64,000 bases of DNA from Beta vulgaris subsp. vulgaris (GCF_026745355.1 NC_079209.1:2544295-2608294), one strand, 5' to 3'. Shown: positions 36,751 through 48,237, numbered from the stretch's first letter. Notes: generated by a model not told the origin, from the letters alone. A program made the numbers and translations.

Positions 36751-38504
36751 ATGGGTTTTCAAAAGGAGTCTCTTGATTTAGTTCTAGTACCATGTGGTCT
36801 TATATTGATGTTTGTTTATCATGTTGTACTACTCTATAGATATCTCAAATATCCTGAAACTACTGTGTTGGGATTTGAGAATCATACCAAAAGAGCTTGG
36901 GTTGAAAGAGTTATGGAGGTAATAAGTCTCTTTTTTTATTCAATATAAATATCAACTTTTGAATTGATCTATCTAAACTTGTTTGTTTCATGAGTTTGAG
37001 CACGAGTATGAGATGTTGGTTCAATTATGTTCATGACTCATGAGCAACTCGTTCTAATAAAAGAAGGATTTTTCTACGTAGTGCCCTTGTGTTTAAAGAG
37101 ATTCTACAATATTATCAATTTTTTTTAACTCTCTATATTGTACCCTCAAACTTTTAAAACGTCACACAAATTACCCTTATAAATAGAAAATCCTACACTA
37201 AGCCTCACTTAGCCTTTAATTTCTTATATCATATCCCAAACCTCAATCAACTAACAGGACTCATAAATCCTACATTATGCCCGGCCCACAGGGTAAAAAT
37301 TAACCAAAATCGACTATTTGATATTATGTATAAGGGTATTTTGTGTAACATTTAGAAAGTTTAGGAGTATAACGCAGAAATTTCAAAAAGGTCGAGTACA
37401 AATATAGATTTTCGTAAAACACAGAAGTACTATGTAGAAAAATCCAAAATATTATTTACTAAAATGTAAAGAATATTGTTTTATTAAGTTCTTTATAGAG
37501 TGTTCAAGTTTTACCATAAAAAATCAAGCATATAGAGTTATAGTATTATGAAATTTAATTTTGTAACATATACATAAACATGTTACTAGCCTGAATCACC
37601 AAGCAAGATTTCGTCTAGTTGTAAAAGTTTGGCCTCGTAACTTCAAGATCATGGGATTAATTAAATCTCACTAGGGACTCTTTAGGCCTTAGGGTAAGGT
37701 TTCCCTTACCATCGTCCTTCCTTCTTTTAAAGAGTCTGACCTGCAAACCTGGTTGGTTATACATACCTGTGCGAGAAGGGAGTATAATCTGAACAATTTC
37801 ATTAGTTCTACCAGAAGCTCAAGCTGACTTTAGAGTTCGACTAAAGTTTAAAAAAAAGTTCGCTTAAATTACATCTCCATATATATATATCTGTATATAT
37901 GCTAATTGTGCTTATTATCATTAGTATATGTCATATGCAGCTTGATGATGTGAGTAACATGGACCAACCCTTATCAACAATATCTTCTAATACATCAACA
38001 GCAACATATTTCGCCTCCATCTCCTTAACTTTAAGCTCCTTAATTGGTGCATGGATTGCAAGCAACAACAGCATATTTGAAAGTGATTTAATATATGGTG
38101 ATACAAGTTCATCAACTTTGATGTTTAAGTACATAAGTCTCCTCATTTGCTTTCTTTTGGCCTTCTTTTGCTTTGTGCAAGCAACAAGGTGCTTCATCAA
38201 TGCAAGTTATCTCATTAGCATGCCAAATTGTAACACACCCATTTACTATGTGGAAGTAGCAGTTATTAGGGGAGGTGAATTTTGGCAAATTGGACTTAGA
38301 GCTCTTTACTTTGCACTTAATTTGTTGCTTTGGTTCTTTGGTCCTATACCTATGTTTGTTGCTTCAGTTTTCATGGTTGCACTCTTGCATCATCTTGACT
38401 CGAATTCGACCCCATTGCATCAGTTTCAACCTCTATGCAAACCAAGAGGTGAAAGATTGATAAGTAATACTAGGGTTGCTACACAAGTTGAACATTATGT
38501 ATAA
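36751..38504 (+). CDS. DUF599 family membrane protein
   Basis: Two exons, 36751-36918 and 37941-38504, are joined at E|L with a GT-AG intron of 1022 bp, giving 243 aa. The start lies just after a GA-repeat leader. The protein shows the DUF599 layout: an N-terminal membrane segment with LVLVPCGLILMFVYHVVLLY (about 11-30), the TVLGFENHTKRAWVERVM motif (about 38-55), two central hydrophobic segments (about 80-97 and 118-140), and a C-terminal pair around LRALYFALNLLLWFFGPIPM (about 180-200). The function of DUF599 proteins is not established. The intron contains a SINE. I see no frameshift. Confidence 0.9.
37595..37800 (+). mobile_element. SINE in DUF599 intron
   Basis: An A-box-like GTCTAGTTGTAAAAGTTTGG is followed by a B-box-like AGATCATGGGATTAATT. 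The body includes AAGGTTTCCCTTACC and GAGTCTGACCTGCAAACCTG. The same phrases occur in reverse at about 39140-39300, so both belong to one SINE family. Confidence 0.7.
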
Positions 38505-39139
38505 TATGATTAAGAAATTTTGATACAACCATGTTGCAGTGTGTTTGGTTCGAAGGAAAATATTTTGAGTTGAATTACATTTACTATAGAAATGCAGTCT
38601 CAATCTTCATTTTTTATTTAATTCCTGGTAAGAAATTAAATATATACTTTTTCTACGTTTTAAATACAATAAATGAATATTTTATATCTCATAAATAATA
38701 ATAACCCTTTGTTGTATTTAAAATGAAACGGAGGAAGTAGAAAGAGTAAGGGAGGAATGTCTTGAAAAGAGAAGAGCAAGCTAGGATTCAAAGAGATTAA
38801 GGGTTAGGAACATAAATGTGATATTTTTTATCTGAAAAAAATAGTGATCTTTGGCAAATATATAAAAGACTTTTTGAAACCTTAGCTCACCTTTCACAAA
38901 CCATATGGAGGAAAATAGAATAACAAGCTTTTCTAGAAATTAAAAGAAAAATTGATTTCCTCCTAACCAAAGAGAATGAAATGTTATATGATCTCTTTCA
39001 GTACTATGAATCTTAAGGCGTGAGAAAACTACTTTTCTAGTAACTTTGAGATATTTGACCAAGTGAAACTCTACACTACAGGTGCAATATAATATAGTTT
39101 TTTAAGTTGGTCAAATGAAAGACCCTATAAAATTGGCAC

Positions 39140-39305
39140 CTCGTACAGGTATAACCAGTTAGATTTGTAGGTCAGACTCCTTGGAGGGGAATGATAAGGG
39201 AAACCTCACTCCCAAAGAATCCTTGGTGGGATTTCAGATTTGATCCCATGACCTTGAAATTATGAGTCCGAACCTTTACCATTAGGTCAAGCCTTTAATA
39301 TAGTG
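39140..39305 (-). mobile_element. SINE, same family as 37595-37800
   Basis: Read on the minus strand it has GACCTAATGGTAAAGGTTCG (A box), GGTCATGGGATCAAATC (B box), GAGGTTTCCCTTATC and GAGTCTGACCTACAAATC, all shared with the copy in the DUF599 intron. Confidence 0.7.
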
Positions 39306-39790
39306 TTTGGTGAAGTAGTGTCAAGTGGCTTATTGGTGTTACAGGTAGTATTTTAGAAATTTTCAAAGAAGCGGCTTTTAAACTAGAGGTAGCTTTTGGA
39401 GTAGGTTAAAAATTACGTTTATTCTTAAAAAGTATAATCTAGTTCATATTTTGCTCTTTCATAATTTAACTCCTAGTTTATCAATAACTAATTGTTTCAA
39501 AAGCTATTTAGACAACTTACGTAGCATCTAATTATATCTAATTCTTAACACTTATTGTGACGGGCTATAGTTGATATAACTGTTACCCCCAACTTTTAAT
39601 TTTTGGTTGCCCATCCGTTTCACTGGAGCTTTGCTTCCGAGTCCAATCTGGCTTACACACCTAGCTTTGGTGGGTGAGTCTCCTAACCAGAGTTTCTGTA
39701 TATGGTGAAGCTTGAACTCGAGACCTCCCTTAAACGATATCAAGCTGCTTACCACTTGAGCGGAGTTGAGCCAACTCTTATTAGTACCCC

Positions 39791-40030
39791 CAGGGGCAGA
39801 TCTAGGGGGTGGCCTACCAGGCCTCGGCCCATCCCACGATCCAAAATATCTATAAGTAACCTATCTGAGACAGTAATGCAAATAGGTATGGTGGAGCAGG
39901 TGGTTGGAGCGCGAGTATACTAGGCATCAAGTTACAAGTTCGATTCTAAGGACATTTGTTTTTGGTTTTTTTCAAAGAAATTAATCAATAAGTTCGGCCA
40001 CCCTATATAAAAACCCTAGATCGGCCACTG
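39791..40030. mobile_element. hAT-type MITE with 7-8 bp target duplication
   Basis: The left end CAGGGGCAGATCTAGGG and the inverted right end CAGTGGCCGATCTAGGG differ at two positions. GTACCCC flanks both sides (39784-39790 and 40031-40037), with an eighth C ambiguous. The 240-bp core includes a tRNA-like stretch with CAAGTTCGATTCTAAG at about 39930. It has inserted into older repeat sequence whose halves lie on either side. Confidence 0.82.
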
Positions 40031-40185
40031 GTACCCCCCAACTTATTGTGGCCTTATATCTCGTTACAAACTGACTTGTACCCCTTTTCTGCTAAAATGT
40101 ACCCTATTTTCGGTATGTAGGTTAAGTGAAACATGCAATAGAATGATTAGCGAAAGAACTGCTAGCTAGCATTGTAATTAAGAAT

Positions 40186-40689
40186 TAAAAAAACTAATAT
40201 GAATCCGGTGCACACTAATTAGTGTGCACCCGATCCATATCACGTGAGTTTATGATATAGTGTATGTTAAAATGATATAGTGTATGTTAAAATGATATAG
40301 TGTATATTAAAATGATGTAGTGTATATGTTAAAATGATATAGTGTATGTTAAAATGATATAGTGTATATTAAAATGATATAGTGTATGTTACAGTGTATG
40401 TTAAAGTGATATAGTGTATATGTTATAATGATATAGTGTATGTTAAAGTGATATAGTGTATGTTAAAGTAATATAGTGTATGTTAAAATGATATAGTGTG
40501 TGTTACAATGATAGTGTATGTTAAAGTGATATAGTGTATGTTAAAGTGATTTAGTGTGTGTTAAAATGATATAGTGTATGTTACAATGATATAGTGTATG
40601 TTAAAGTGATATAGTGTGTGTTATGGTCACGTGTCTGGGCCTGGTCCACGCTATTTTTAGTGTGAACCGGGTCCACGCAAGTCGGATTG
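40186..40689. mobile_element. Inverted-repeat element with minisatellite core
   Basis: Both ends carry related inverted sequence of about 45 bp, containing CCGGTGCACACTAA on the left and, inverted, CCGGTTCACACTAA on the right, each running in to CACGTGA. Each end is also a hairpin in itself; the left one is a perfect 24-bp palindrome (40207-40230). Between them is a 20-bp tandem array. ATTAAGAAT flanks the whole at 40177-40185 and 40690-40698, which would be a 9-bp, Mutator-like target duplication, though it is AT-rich. No coding capacity. Superfamily assignment is tentative. Confidence 0.65.
40261..40625. repeat. 20-bp minisatellite array, about 19 units
   Basis: The consensus unit is TGTATGTTAAAATGATATAG. 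About 18 units plus a partial last one are present, with variants such as TGTGTGTT, TGTATATGTT and AAAGTGATATAG, and two shortened units near 40390 and 40510. There is no spacer sequence between units. Confidence 0.95.
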
Positions 40690-41308
40690 ATTAAGAATAG
40701 ATGCGTAGGTTGATATATTTATTTTATGAGTAGATTACCTATAGAAAAAATAGATAAAAGTTTTTTTCGTAGAGGTGTGAGCGTTCTTGTAAAATTAATT
40801 TATTTCTCAATCTAATATTAAGTTCTTTTGCTTTAAGCAACATATATACAAGTAGTAGTTATACTATCACATAACTTGTTGCTTCGATCTATGACATTCC
40901 ATAATATTGCTTTCCGGAGAATACATAGCGTGCCTTGCATTATTATCCTACTTAAAACTCATCTATTGGTTTCATATGCATGCAACACCGATAGTTTGGG
41001 ATATGGTATATATATGGAGCAACGTTTCCAAATTACAACATTCCAGTCTTAGCGTACAACCTCCTCCCGCTATGACTGTGGAGTGTGATAGAGAATATAT
41101 TTAGAATAATATTTTCTCATCAGTTTTGGATATATTTGTATAGCATTGTCCTTATATAGTTTGGATTCTTAACATGGTTAGGATTATATTTTATATATTG
41201 ATTAATAGAATCACTCCAAGACTCACGGAGTTTCACAATATCTAACAATTATAAAGTTATAACAAGATGATCAAAGCTAGTTGATGATTTAGGTTATACA
41301 CTCAGGGT

Positions 41309-41545
41309 CTTTCTGAATACTTTTGAGCGCAGGGCAAAATTTAAAAAATGAGCCCTTAACGCACCAGAGATTGAAGGAAATACTCAATACAAAAATTCAA
41401 ATCAAAAGTTTTCATTATACAAAACCAAGAAAAACTTTGCAATCAAAACACGGGAAGGAAAAAAAATTTAGACCAAAGATATTTTAAATTTTTGGGTCCT
41501 GAGCAAGCGCCCCACTTGCCTTGGCCCAAGGCGGGCCCTGTATAC
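41309..41545. mobile_element. MITE-like repeat
   Basis: The left side reads CAGGGTCTTTCTGAATACTT and the right side GGCCCAAGGCGGGCCCTGTA. CAGGG and CCCTG would be short inverted ends. The interior is A-rich, with GAGCGCAGGGC and GAGCAAGCGCCCC paired near the ends. Confidence is limited because the inverted match is short. Confidence 0.4.
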
Positions 41546-42329
41546 ACTTCTATATTACATTACATCATTTGTGAGCTGAAAAAGAATTGTTTTTCCATAT
41601 ATATCTTATTTAAGGATGCCTAGTGGTTTGTTCACTTACAATCTTGACATTATTCATAATTATATAAGAAAAACTACAGTCGTATGGAATCTTGTTTGAT
41701 TCGTTTCAATAAGTATTTTATTAATATTCAATCGTTTTAATTTTTATTAATAGTAATGAAAGATATTTAAGGTCAAAAAATACATTATCAAACGTGCACA
41801 ATCGAATCAGGCAAATAAAAAAAAACAGGAGTAGCTATCAAAATATCTTGAGGGAGAAAAAACTCAACATGAGAGAAGGAAATTTTCATGGCGAGCCACA
41901 AATAAATTTGGGCTTGCTAATGCTTTCCCTTTTGTTCTCTCCATCTTGGTGTCAGATTTCATTTTGGGCTGGGCTTATCACATGATATTGTTTGGACATT
42001 GGGCCGAATTGTAGTTTTCTGAGAATAACATGCTAGCTGCCTAGCTCCATACACAGTAATTTATATGGTTGATGGGAGTTTGTTTAAAGTCCAACTAAAT
42101 TTAAGGTATAGCACATAATAGTACTTCATAATACATGAGCGAAAATTTATAGGTAAAAATTGAAGCTATCGACCTTATACCTGGATATCTGAACCCAAAA
42201 ATTGAGCTTAAATTCGGGTAGTACTTCTTTGACTAGATAACCGCAATTTAAGTCGAACTAATAATTGGACATGAAAGGACCAATCCGAAAATCAAATATC
42301 AATTGATATTTGTTGCTTCTTTAAGTATA

Positions 42330-42517
42330 AGGCCCTGTTCTTTTGGACTGAACTGTGCTGAACTGAATTGAATGAAAATTGCGAGAGAAAATTATTGAAT
42401 TGAACTGAATTGCACTGAATTGAATTGAATTGCGCTGAACTTAAGTGAACTGCGTTTCTCAATTGAACTGCGTTGAACTAAACTGAACTGAAAATATTTT
42501 CAAAAGAACGGGGCCTA
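42330..42517. mobile_element. GAACTGAA-rich MITE-like element, copy B
   Basis: This is the clearest copy of the family. The left end is AGGCCCTGTTCTTTTGGACTG, and the right end TTTTCAAAAGAACGGGGCCT is inverted to it. The interior is made of AACTGAATTGAATTG words and carries GAATGAAAATTGCGAGAG. It is 188 bp and non-coding. Confidence 0.78.
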
Positions 42518-42540
42518 AATAGCACAAAATAGTTAAGTTC

Positions 42541-42562
42541 ACTATATATATATATATATATA
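42541..42562. repeat. (TA)n microsatellite
   Basis: An uninterrupted TA run of about ten dinucleotides follows CAC. It lies immediately left of the 42563-43090 duplication. Confidence 0.9.
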
Positions 42563-43090
42563 GCGTTGAAACAGTATGTTTTAGTGATCAAGTTGCGTTG
42601 GGTATATATTACTAATAGTGTCAAAAAAAATTGTTTATTCCTATTTATGTTGATATATTGTATATCATGTTTGTGGTATACATAAGTGTACGATGTATGT
42701 TTTAAACCTTTGATACCTCATTTTATTTCTATAAATAACAAACAATTTCCTTTAATTTTCTTAGAAGGGGTCAAGCACCTCATTACAGAAGGAGATAGAG
42801 ACTCAAGTAGGGGTTCAGTATATAAATAGCGTCAGGATATTATGTTTTAGTGATCAAGTTGAGTTGAGTATATATTGATAGTGTCAAAATATTACTTTAT
42901 TCCTATTATTTAAGTTGATATATTGCATATAATGCATGCTCGTGTGCACCTCAATGTACGGTGTATGTTTTAAACCATTGATGCCTCACATTATTTCATA
43001 ATAAAAACCATTTCAATTTTAGTTTTCTATAAAAGGATCAAGCACCTCATTACAAAAGGAGATAGAAAATCGAGTAGGAGCTCAATGATA
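42563..43090. repeat. Imperfect direct tandem duplication, about 265-bp unit
   Basis: Two adjacent copies (about 42563-42826 and 42829-43090) share, in order, TATGTTTTAGTGATCAAGTT, GTATATATT, TATTCCTATT, GATGTATGTTTTAAACC or GGTGTATGTTTTAAACC, ATCAAGCACCTCATTACA or GTCAAGCACCTCATTACA, and AAGGAGATAGA. Identity is roughly 80%, with several indels. No coding content. Confidence 0.85.
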
Positions 43091-43669
43091 GATCACTCAC
43101 CTCCCAACCTGTGAGTTAAAGTTTCGACTCTTGTCATCACCATATTTTTGATAATGTAGTGGTTTGGTTTTGAGTATTTTGATTAACAACGTAAATGAAA
43201 AATGTTTATTGTAGTTTTATAACCTCCTATTTCCCTACTACAGACGTTGTGTCATCTATAGCCAGTTAATTACTAAAGAAGATAAACTTTTGGACATCAA
43301 CAGAATCCAAAACTCATGTCACCCTAGGCAAATTGGTAATACCTTTATGAATCTTCAAATCCTCCTTCACTTGTTCAACATTTAGAAAATTAGACCTATC
43401 TTTTGAGAAATGCTTTCTCCATTTTGATATAGTTGCATCATTTTTATTTCGTGCACTATTTAGATCTTACACTTAGATTGTATTTGGTGATACATTTTAG
43501 GAAGAACATATTAATGTGTGATTTTGTTAGATTCGTTTTGATGTATGTTTTTTTTACAAGTAACTTTTTTTTATATAATTTTTACTTATTGATAATCAAT
43601 ATATTAATAGTTGAAATTATGCATCAGCAAGCGTGAAAGTTAGAAATGATGTACCTATTTTTATATAGA

Positions 43670-43810
43670 GTAAGGCTCCGTTTTTTTGGAATGGGAGAAA
43701 CTGAATTTAACTGCGAGAAAGCTGAACACGAGAGAGTTTCTGAATTGAACTCAACTGCGATAAACTAAACCGAACTAAAATTAAAATAAGTCCAAAAGAA
43801 TACTGTGTAA
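43670..43810. mobile_element. GAACTGAA-rich MITE-like element, copy C
   Basis: It starts near AGGCTCCGTTTTTTTGGAAT and ends near TAAGTCCAAAAGAATACTG. It shares CTGAATTGAACTCAACTGCG-type words with copy B but is shorter and more diverged. Confidence 0.55.
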
Positions 43811-43828
43811 GTATTTCATATCATTGTT

Positions 43829-44048
43829 TTACCCGTATTCCTTTTTAGGATGTCCCTTATTAGTTTACCCATTTATTTTGTTTCTATTTTTGAAATGGGA
43901 CCACTAACTTTCTGTTACACATACATTCAAGTGATTCAACTTTAACATAAAATAATAGTTTCTCTTTCCTCAAATGTCCCACAACATTGTTTCTCCTAAT
44001 ACTTTATGTAAAAGAAGATGGTAAACTAATAAAGATCGGAGGAATTAT
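43829..44048. mobile_element. Stowaway-like MITE, copy 1 of a three-copy subfamily
   Basis: TTTTTAGGATGTCCCTTATTAG lies near the left side, and GTAAACTAATAAAGATCGGA on the right. The interior shares AACATAAAATAATA and TCTCTTT phrases with the copies at 51148-51343 and 60893-61125. The left terminus is eroded. Confidence 0.6.
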
Positions 44049-44154
44049 ATAGCATGCATCATCAACTTGACTCACACTTTGCCATTAACCCTTGTAGTAA
44101 GTTATTGTACCAAATCTATTAGTAATAACTAAAGTACATATTAAGCATACATGT

Positions 44155-44335
44155 ACGAAGTAGTATTTGGTCTAGTGGTAATAAGAGCATCCTTCCAACC
44201 TTAAGGTTGTGGGTTCAATCTTCACTAGAGGCACTTTGAGAATAAGGATTCCCCTTGTCTTTCCCCCTTACTCTCAAGTGTCTGGTCCACTAAGACCCGA
44301 TTAGGGTCCGAACCACTTCTTCTTACCATATATAT
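44155..44335 (+). mobile_element. SINE-like element
   Basis: TTTGGTCTAGTGGTAATAAG (A box region) is followed by GGTTGTGGGTTCAATCTTC (B box). The body ends near GTCCGAACCACTTCTTCTTA, next to a TA-rich run. Confidence 0.6.
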
Positions 44336-45289
44336 ATATTAAGCATACATGTCCTCAACATTATTGTAAGATTAATCTTCATCAATGACCAAAAAAGATT
44401 AATCAAAAAAATTTAGGAGTCAAAACAATAGAAAGAATTTATGAATAGTACTAAAACACAAAAACAAGTACCTCAGGCCCACTCAATGTAACATCAAAGT
44501 GAAAGGGTATCGTCAGCTCCATCCTTTGCCTGTGCTATGACCCATTGTCCCTTTGTGGGGTTTTAGTCTTTGTTGTTTGATTGTTTGCCCTGACATTTTC
44601 TACTGACTCTTTTTTATTTTTTTCATTTTTCTTGTAAGAACAAATAACAACCGTTTGATCAAAAGTGGTGGGTTCAAAATTAAGTAAATCAAAGGGTTAT
44701 ATGAATGAATTTTCTTCTTAAATAAACACATTGAGTAGCCGACAGCCTCTGCAAACCAGCATGACAACGATTGGTCTAGTTCTTTTTGGCAACCTTGATA
44801 GTGAGTCTTTTGGTTGTGAGAGAGGGGGGTCCAGCCTGTCCTCCATTCATCTCTTGCCACGTGTGTTTTAGATGTTTGAGAGGATGATAATGATAAGAGT
44901 GAATTTTGGGAGGAAGACAGAAATTTAAAGGGGGACACTGTTTTGGATGCTGGATTCTAGTGGGATGGATTGGATTTCCCCATCACTTGTTGTGTAGTTA
45001 TGTTATGTTATGTGTAGTAGAGGTGTGTAGTAGAGGTGCAATTTGCCTCTCCCATCATAATGTACAACTTGATGTAGAAATTAGAAACTCATAGAATATA
45101 AAACTATTTCTTAGACTTCAATCACCAGCTTAATCTTTTGGTTGAGTTGGTCCTTTGCAAATTACGGGAAATAGTACTAAATTATTACTAATCAATTTTC
45201 GAATATTAATGATTCACGTTAACAAACCTTTTGATTTACAATTTCTCATTATAACAAATAGCTTCAAAGAGGGCAATCAATTTGTCTTC

Positions 45290-45550
45290 CTAGGTTACAA
45301 GGGCAATTTTAAAATTACCCTTTTGTCGCCCTCGTAGTCCTGTTGTATTAGGTACCAAGGGCAAACTTACTTCAATTGCCCTCTTTTCCAAAAAAAGACA
45401 AGTAAAACTGCACTCCTTGATCCATCAAGAAAGACAATAATTTTGGCCCTTGTTTGTCATCAAGAAGGACAATAATTTTTGCACTCCTTGATCCTTAAGA
45501 AGGACAATAATTTTTGCCCTCCTTGATCGTCAAGAAAGACAATTACTTTT
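45290..45550. repeat. Short tandem repeat cluster, 36-38 bp units
   Basis: Four units (about 45413-45545) carry CTCCTTGATC, then TCAAGAAGGACAATAATTTT or close variants; CTTGATC and ATCAAG within a unit are inverted. To the left are AAGGGCAATTTT and AAAATTACCCTT, nearly a 24-bp palindrome. The cluster ends about 40 bp before the CACTA-type element at 45583. Confidence 0.75.
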
Positions 45551-45582
45551 TTTCTGTTTTCTATTTCAATTCGTAATAGCAT

Positions 45583-47285
45583 CACTAGTAGAATAATTGA
45601 TTATTGATGCTGCTGAATTTATGCAATTTTACCCATACGTAACAATAAACTACGTCAAAAGAAAAGGAAAAATCGAAAATCAGCCTATCGATGCGGTTTT
45701 GGGTGGAAACCGCAACAATAGATATCAATAGAGATTTTTCAAATTTGTTTGACCAACTCTATTGTTGCATTTCTCACCCAAAACCGCACCAATAGATTAA
45801 AATATTATTTTTTAAATAAAATTTTAATCTATTGTTGTGGTTTCTGATGATAACCGCAACAATAAGTTTATTTTATTACTAGGACTTCCTCATTTTATTT
45901 TGTCGTCGTTTTTATGAATCATAATCACTCCTCTAGTGCTTCCAGCGACCCAATCTTTGTTCTTCTTGCTCATCCTCCCTCTTTCACTCATCCATCCTCC
46001 TCCTCATACTCCTCTTTCATAGCTCGTCACTCAGTTAATCCTCTCACTTCAGATATGAAGCTTTTCTCCCTCTCTCACTCTTATCCTTATCTCACTCTTC
46101 TCCCTCTCTCTCACTTTGATCTCACACTTACCCCTCTCTCACTCTTCGTCACTCAATCACTCTTCTCACTTCGGATACCGAAGATCTCGCTTGATGCCAA
46201 GATCAAAGATCTGGAAGCAAGCGAAGGTTCAAGCAATACTTTATCTGGAATCTTGATTTAAAAAGCGAAAATCACTTCCTCGACTGCATCGATTGCAAGA
46301 AATTGGATCGTGTTGATGGATTTCTCAATTAATTTCAATTGAGGCAGATTTTTCGAGGGAATCCACCGTCGTCAACGTGCGCATGGTTAAGCATGGCCCT
46401 ATCTTTGTGCGTTGGGAGGTCTTGAGAGATAAAGAAGATGATTGGAGGAAAGAGAGGAGACGAGGATGAGAGAGAAAATGATGAAGGGAGGTGGTGGGAA
46501 GGAGGTGATGGGTGGTGAGAGGAGGAAGATCTCGCCGGAGTCAATGTTGTTTAGAGATTGTTCGGTTGTGGTGGCTGCAACCCAGACGGCAACAACGTCT
46601 CTCTTCATCTCTAGTCGCACTCGTCGCCCATCCTCGACCAACCTTACGTTTGTAGCCCAACGTCGACCGCAAGAAGCCCAACCCCCATAGCTCATCACCA
46701 GCTTCGATCGCAAGAAGCTCCGTTCGCCTTTACGGTTATTGTTTTCTTTCTTTTTTGTTCTTTTTTTGCTCGTTTGTAGTTAGACTTTATTTTTATTTAT
46801 GATAAGATCTAATGGCTAGGGTGGTGATATTTTAGTTTATTTTGTTTGATAAGAATCAATATGATGTTAGGGTTTCTGATTTTTGTTATTGTCTTTCCTA
46901 TTTTTTTTGTATCTTTTTTTTTTTTAATATATGTTGATTGTGTGTATCTTTTATGTTTTTGTACAAGCATTCTTCGTCATTACTACTTTCAATGTTTGTG
47001 TTGTATTTTCTTCTTGCATTTTTTTCTTTCAAATTTGATGGCGAAGAGTTAGAATTTTTGTTTACTGGTACCTATTGCTGCGAAACCTACCCAAAACTAC
47101 AGCAATAGGCTATATTTTTTTATTAAAAAAAATCCAGTTTTTGCGATTTTGGGTAGGCACCGCAGCAATAGGTTGCTCTATTGTTGCGGTTCAAGATCGC
47201 AACAATAGATAATTACCTATTGTTGCGTCCTTAATTGTGGCGCGACTAAAACTGTGACACTCAATTAGCATTTATTATACTAGTG
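45583..47285. mobile_element. CACTA-type non-autonomous transposon, second family
   Basis: The left end CACTAGTAGAATAATTGA and the inverted right end CACTAGTATAATAAATGC match at 15 of 18 positions. Both subterminal regions are filled with CTATTGTTGCGGTTTTGGG / CCAAAACCGCAACAATAG units in both orientations, the right-hand set at about 47060-47230. The flanking trinucleotides (CAT, TCT) do not match, so the target duplication has decayed or the ends are off slightly. The core has a CT-rich tract and a 115-aa frame at 45914-46261 of low complexity, with no transposase. Confidence 0.78.
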
Positions 47286-47617
47286 TCTATTGGTCTCGAA
47301 AAAGCCTAGTACCTAAAAAAACGAGTCTTATTTTAGAGTATATTTTGAGTCGAATTTGATGGTGTAAAAACTATAATTTTTTGAATTGTATAGCTAATGT
47401 TCTCATTAGTTTAAAATAATGTTATGTGTTATCCTCTAGATATATTCCTTACATCAATCTCTCTTGGTTCATTGAGAACTAAACTCTTTTTACTTGGAAA
47501 CTCTAATTATCCATTTTCATTATTTTGAAATCATAATTTCAAAAATGTAATAATAATATTATTATTATGAGGCAGTGAGGCACTCTAAATGCTTTCAAAA
47601 TATAGTCTCACACACAG

Positions 47618-47677
47618 ATACACGCACGCGCACACACACAAACACACGCACACGCATATACACACGCGTGCGCGCAC
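47618..47677. repeat. (CA/CG)n low-complexity tract
   Basis: An alternating purine-pyrimidine run of CACACA, CACGCG and CGTGCGCG dinucleotides extends over about 60 bp. Such alternation can adopt Z-DNA in vitro; no biological role is implied. Confidence 0.85.
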
Positions 47678-47973
47678 ATTTATTATATAAGTGAATGGAG
47701 GAGGAAGATGATGTCACTTAAAAAATGCCGAATATGTAACCTTAATGAATTTAAATTGTCATATGTATAAAATAATTTTTTCCTTTTTTTTACTTGCATA
47801 TATATTGAATAAGTTAATAATAAAATTAAATATTAAATTAAGAAGAATGATTTTATCTTCTTTCATATTGTGAAAAGCTCTGGTCAAAAATTAAATGGAC
47901 AATATAACTTGATTGACACAATTAGAAGAAAAATAAAAACATAAATTTCATACTAATAATTATAGTTATAATA

Positions 47974-48237
47974 TCTATACAAATATATTAAAAGGCGTGC
48001 GAAAACAAGAAACTGTGCCACGTGGCGCTCTCCCTAGGGAGTTGTAGTTCATGTAATCCATGTACACTAAAAAAATTAAGAAATTGCATAGTATAGGGTT
48101 TGATCTCGAGACCTCAAGTACATATACTAAAGTTCTAACCACTAGGCTGAATTGTATTTAGTATTATTCTCATAAAGTATTATATTAATAAATGAATTTT
48201 TTTCTTACCCAGGGCATAGCCCGGGCCTTATAGCTAG
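47974..48237 (+). mobile_element. Non-autonomous Helitron
   Basis: The 264-bp element starts TCTATACAAATATATTAAAA after an A. It ends with a GC-rich hairpin region, AGGGCATAGCCCGGGC, followed 6 bp later by CTAG and a T, the hallmark 3' end of Helitrons. There is no helicase. It contains, in reverse, a tRNA-like segment: CCTAGTGGTTAGAAC (A box) and GGTCTCGAGATCAAAC (B box). Confidence 0.85.

Noticed and set aside
40261..40625. Regular 20-bp repeats that could suggest a CRISPR array
   Set aside because: Units are directly adjacent with no unique spacers, in a plant genome with no cas genes. It is a minisatellite.
45413..45545. Four 36-bp repeats with internal dyad symmetry
   Set aside because: No variable spacers and a position beside a CACTA element; treated as transposon-associated tandem repeats.
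45914..46261. 115-aa open frame (Ser/Thr/Leu-rich)
   Set aside because: It lies inside the CACTA-type element in a CT-rich tract, has low complexity, and shows no conserved motif.
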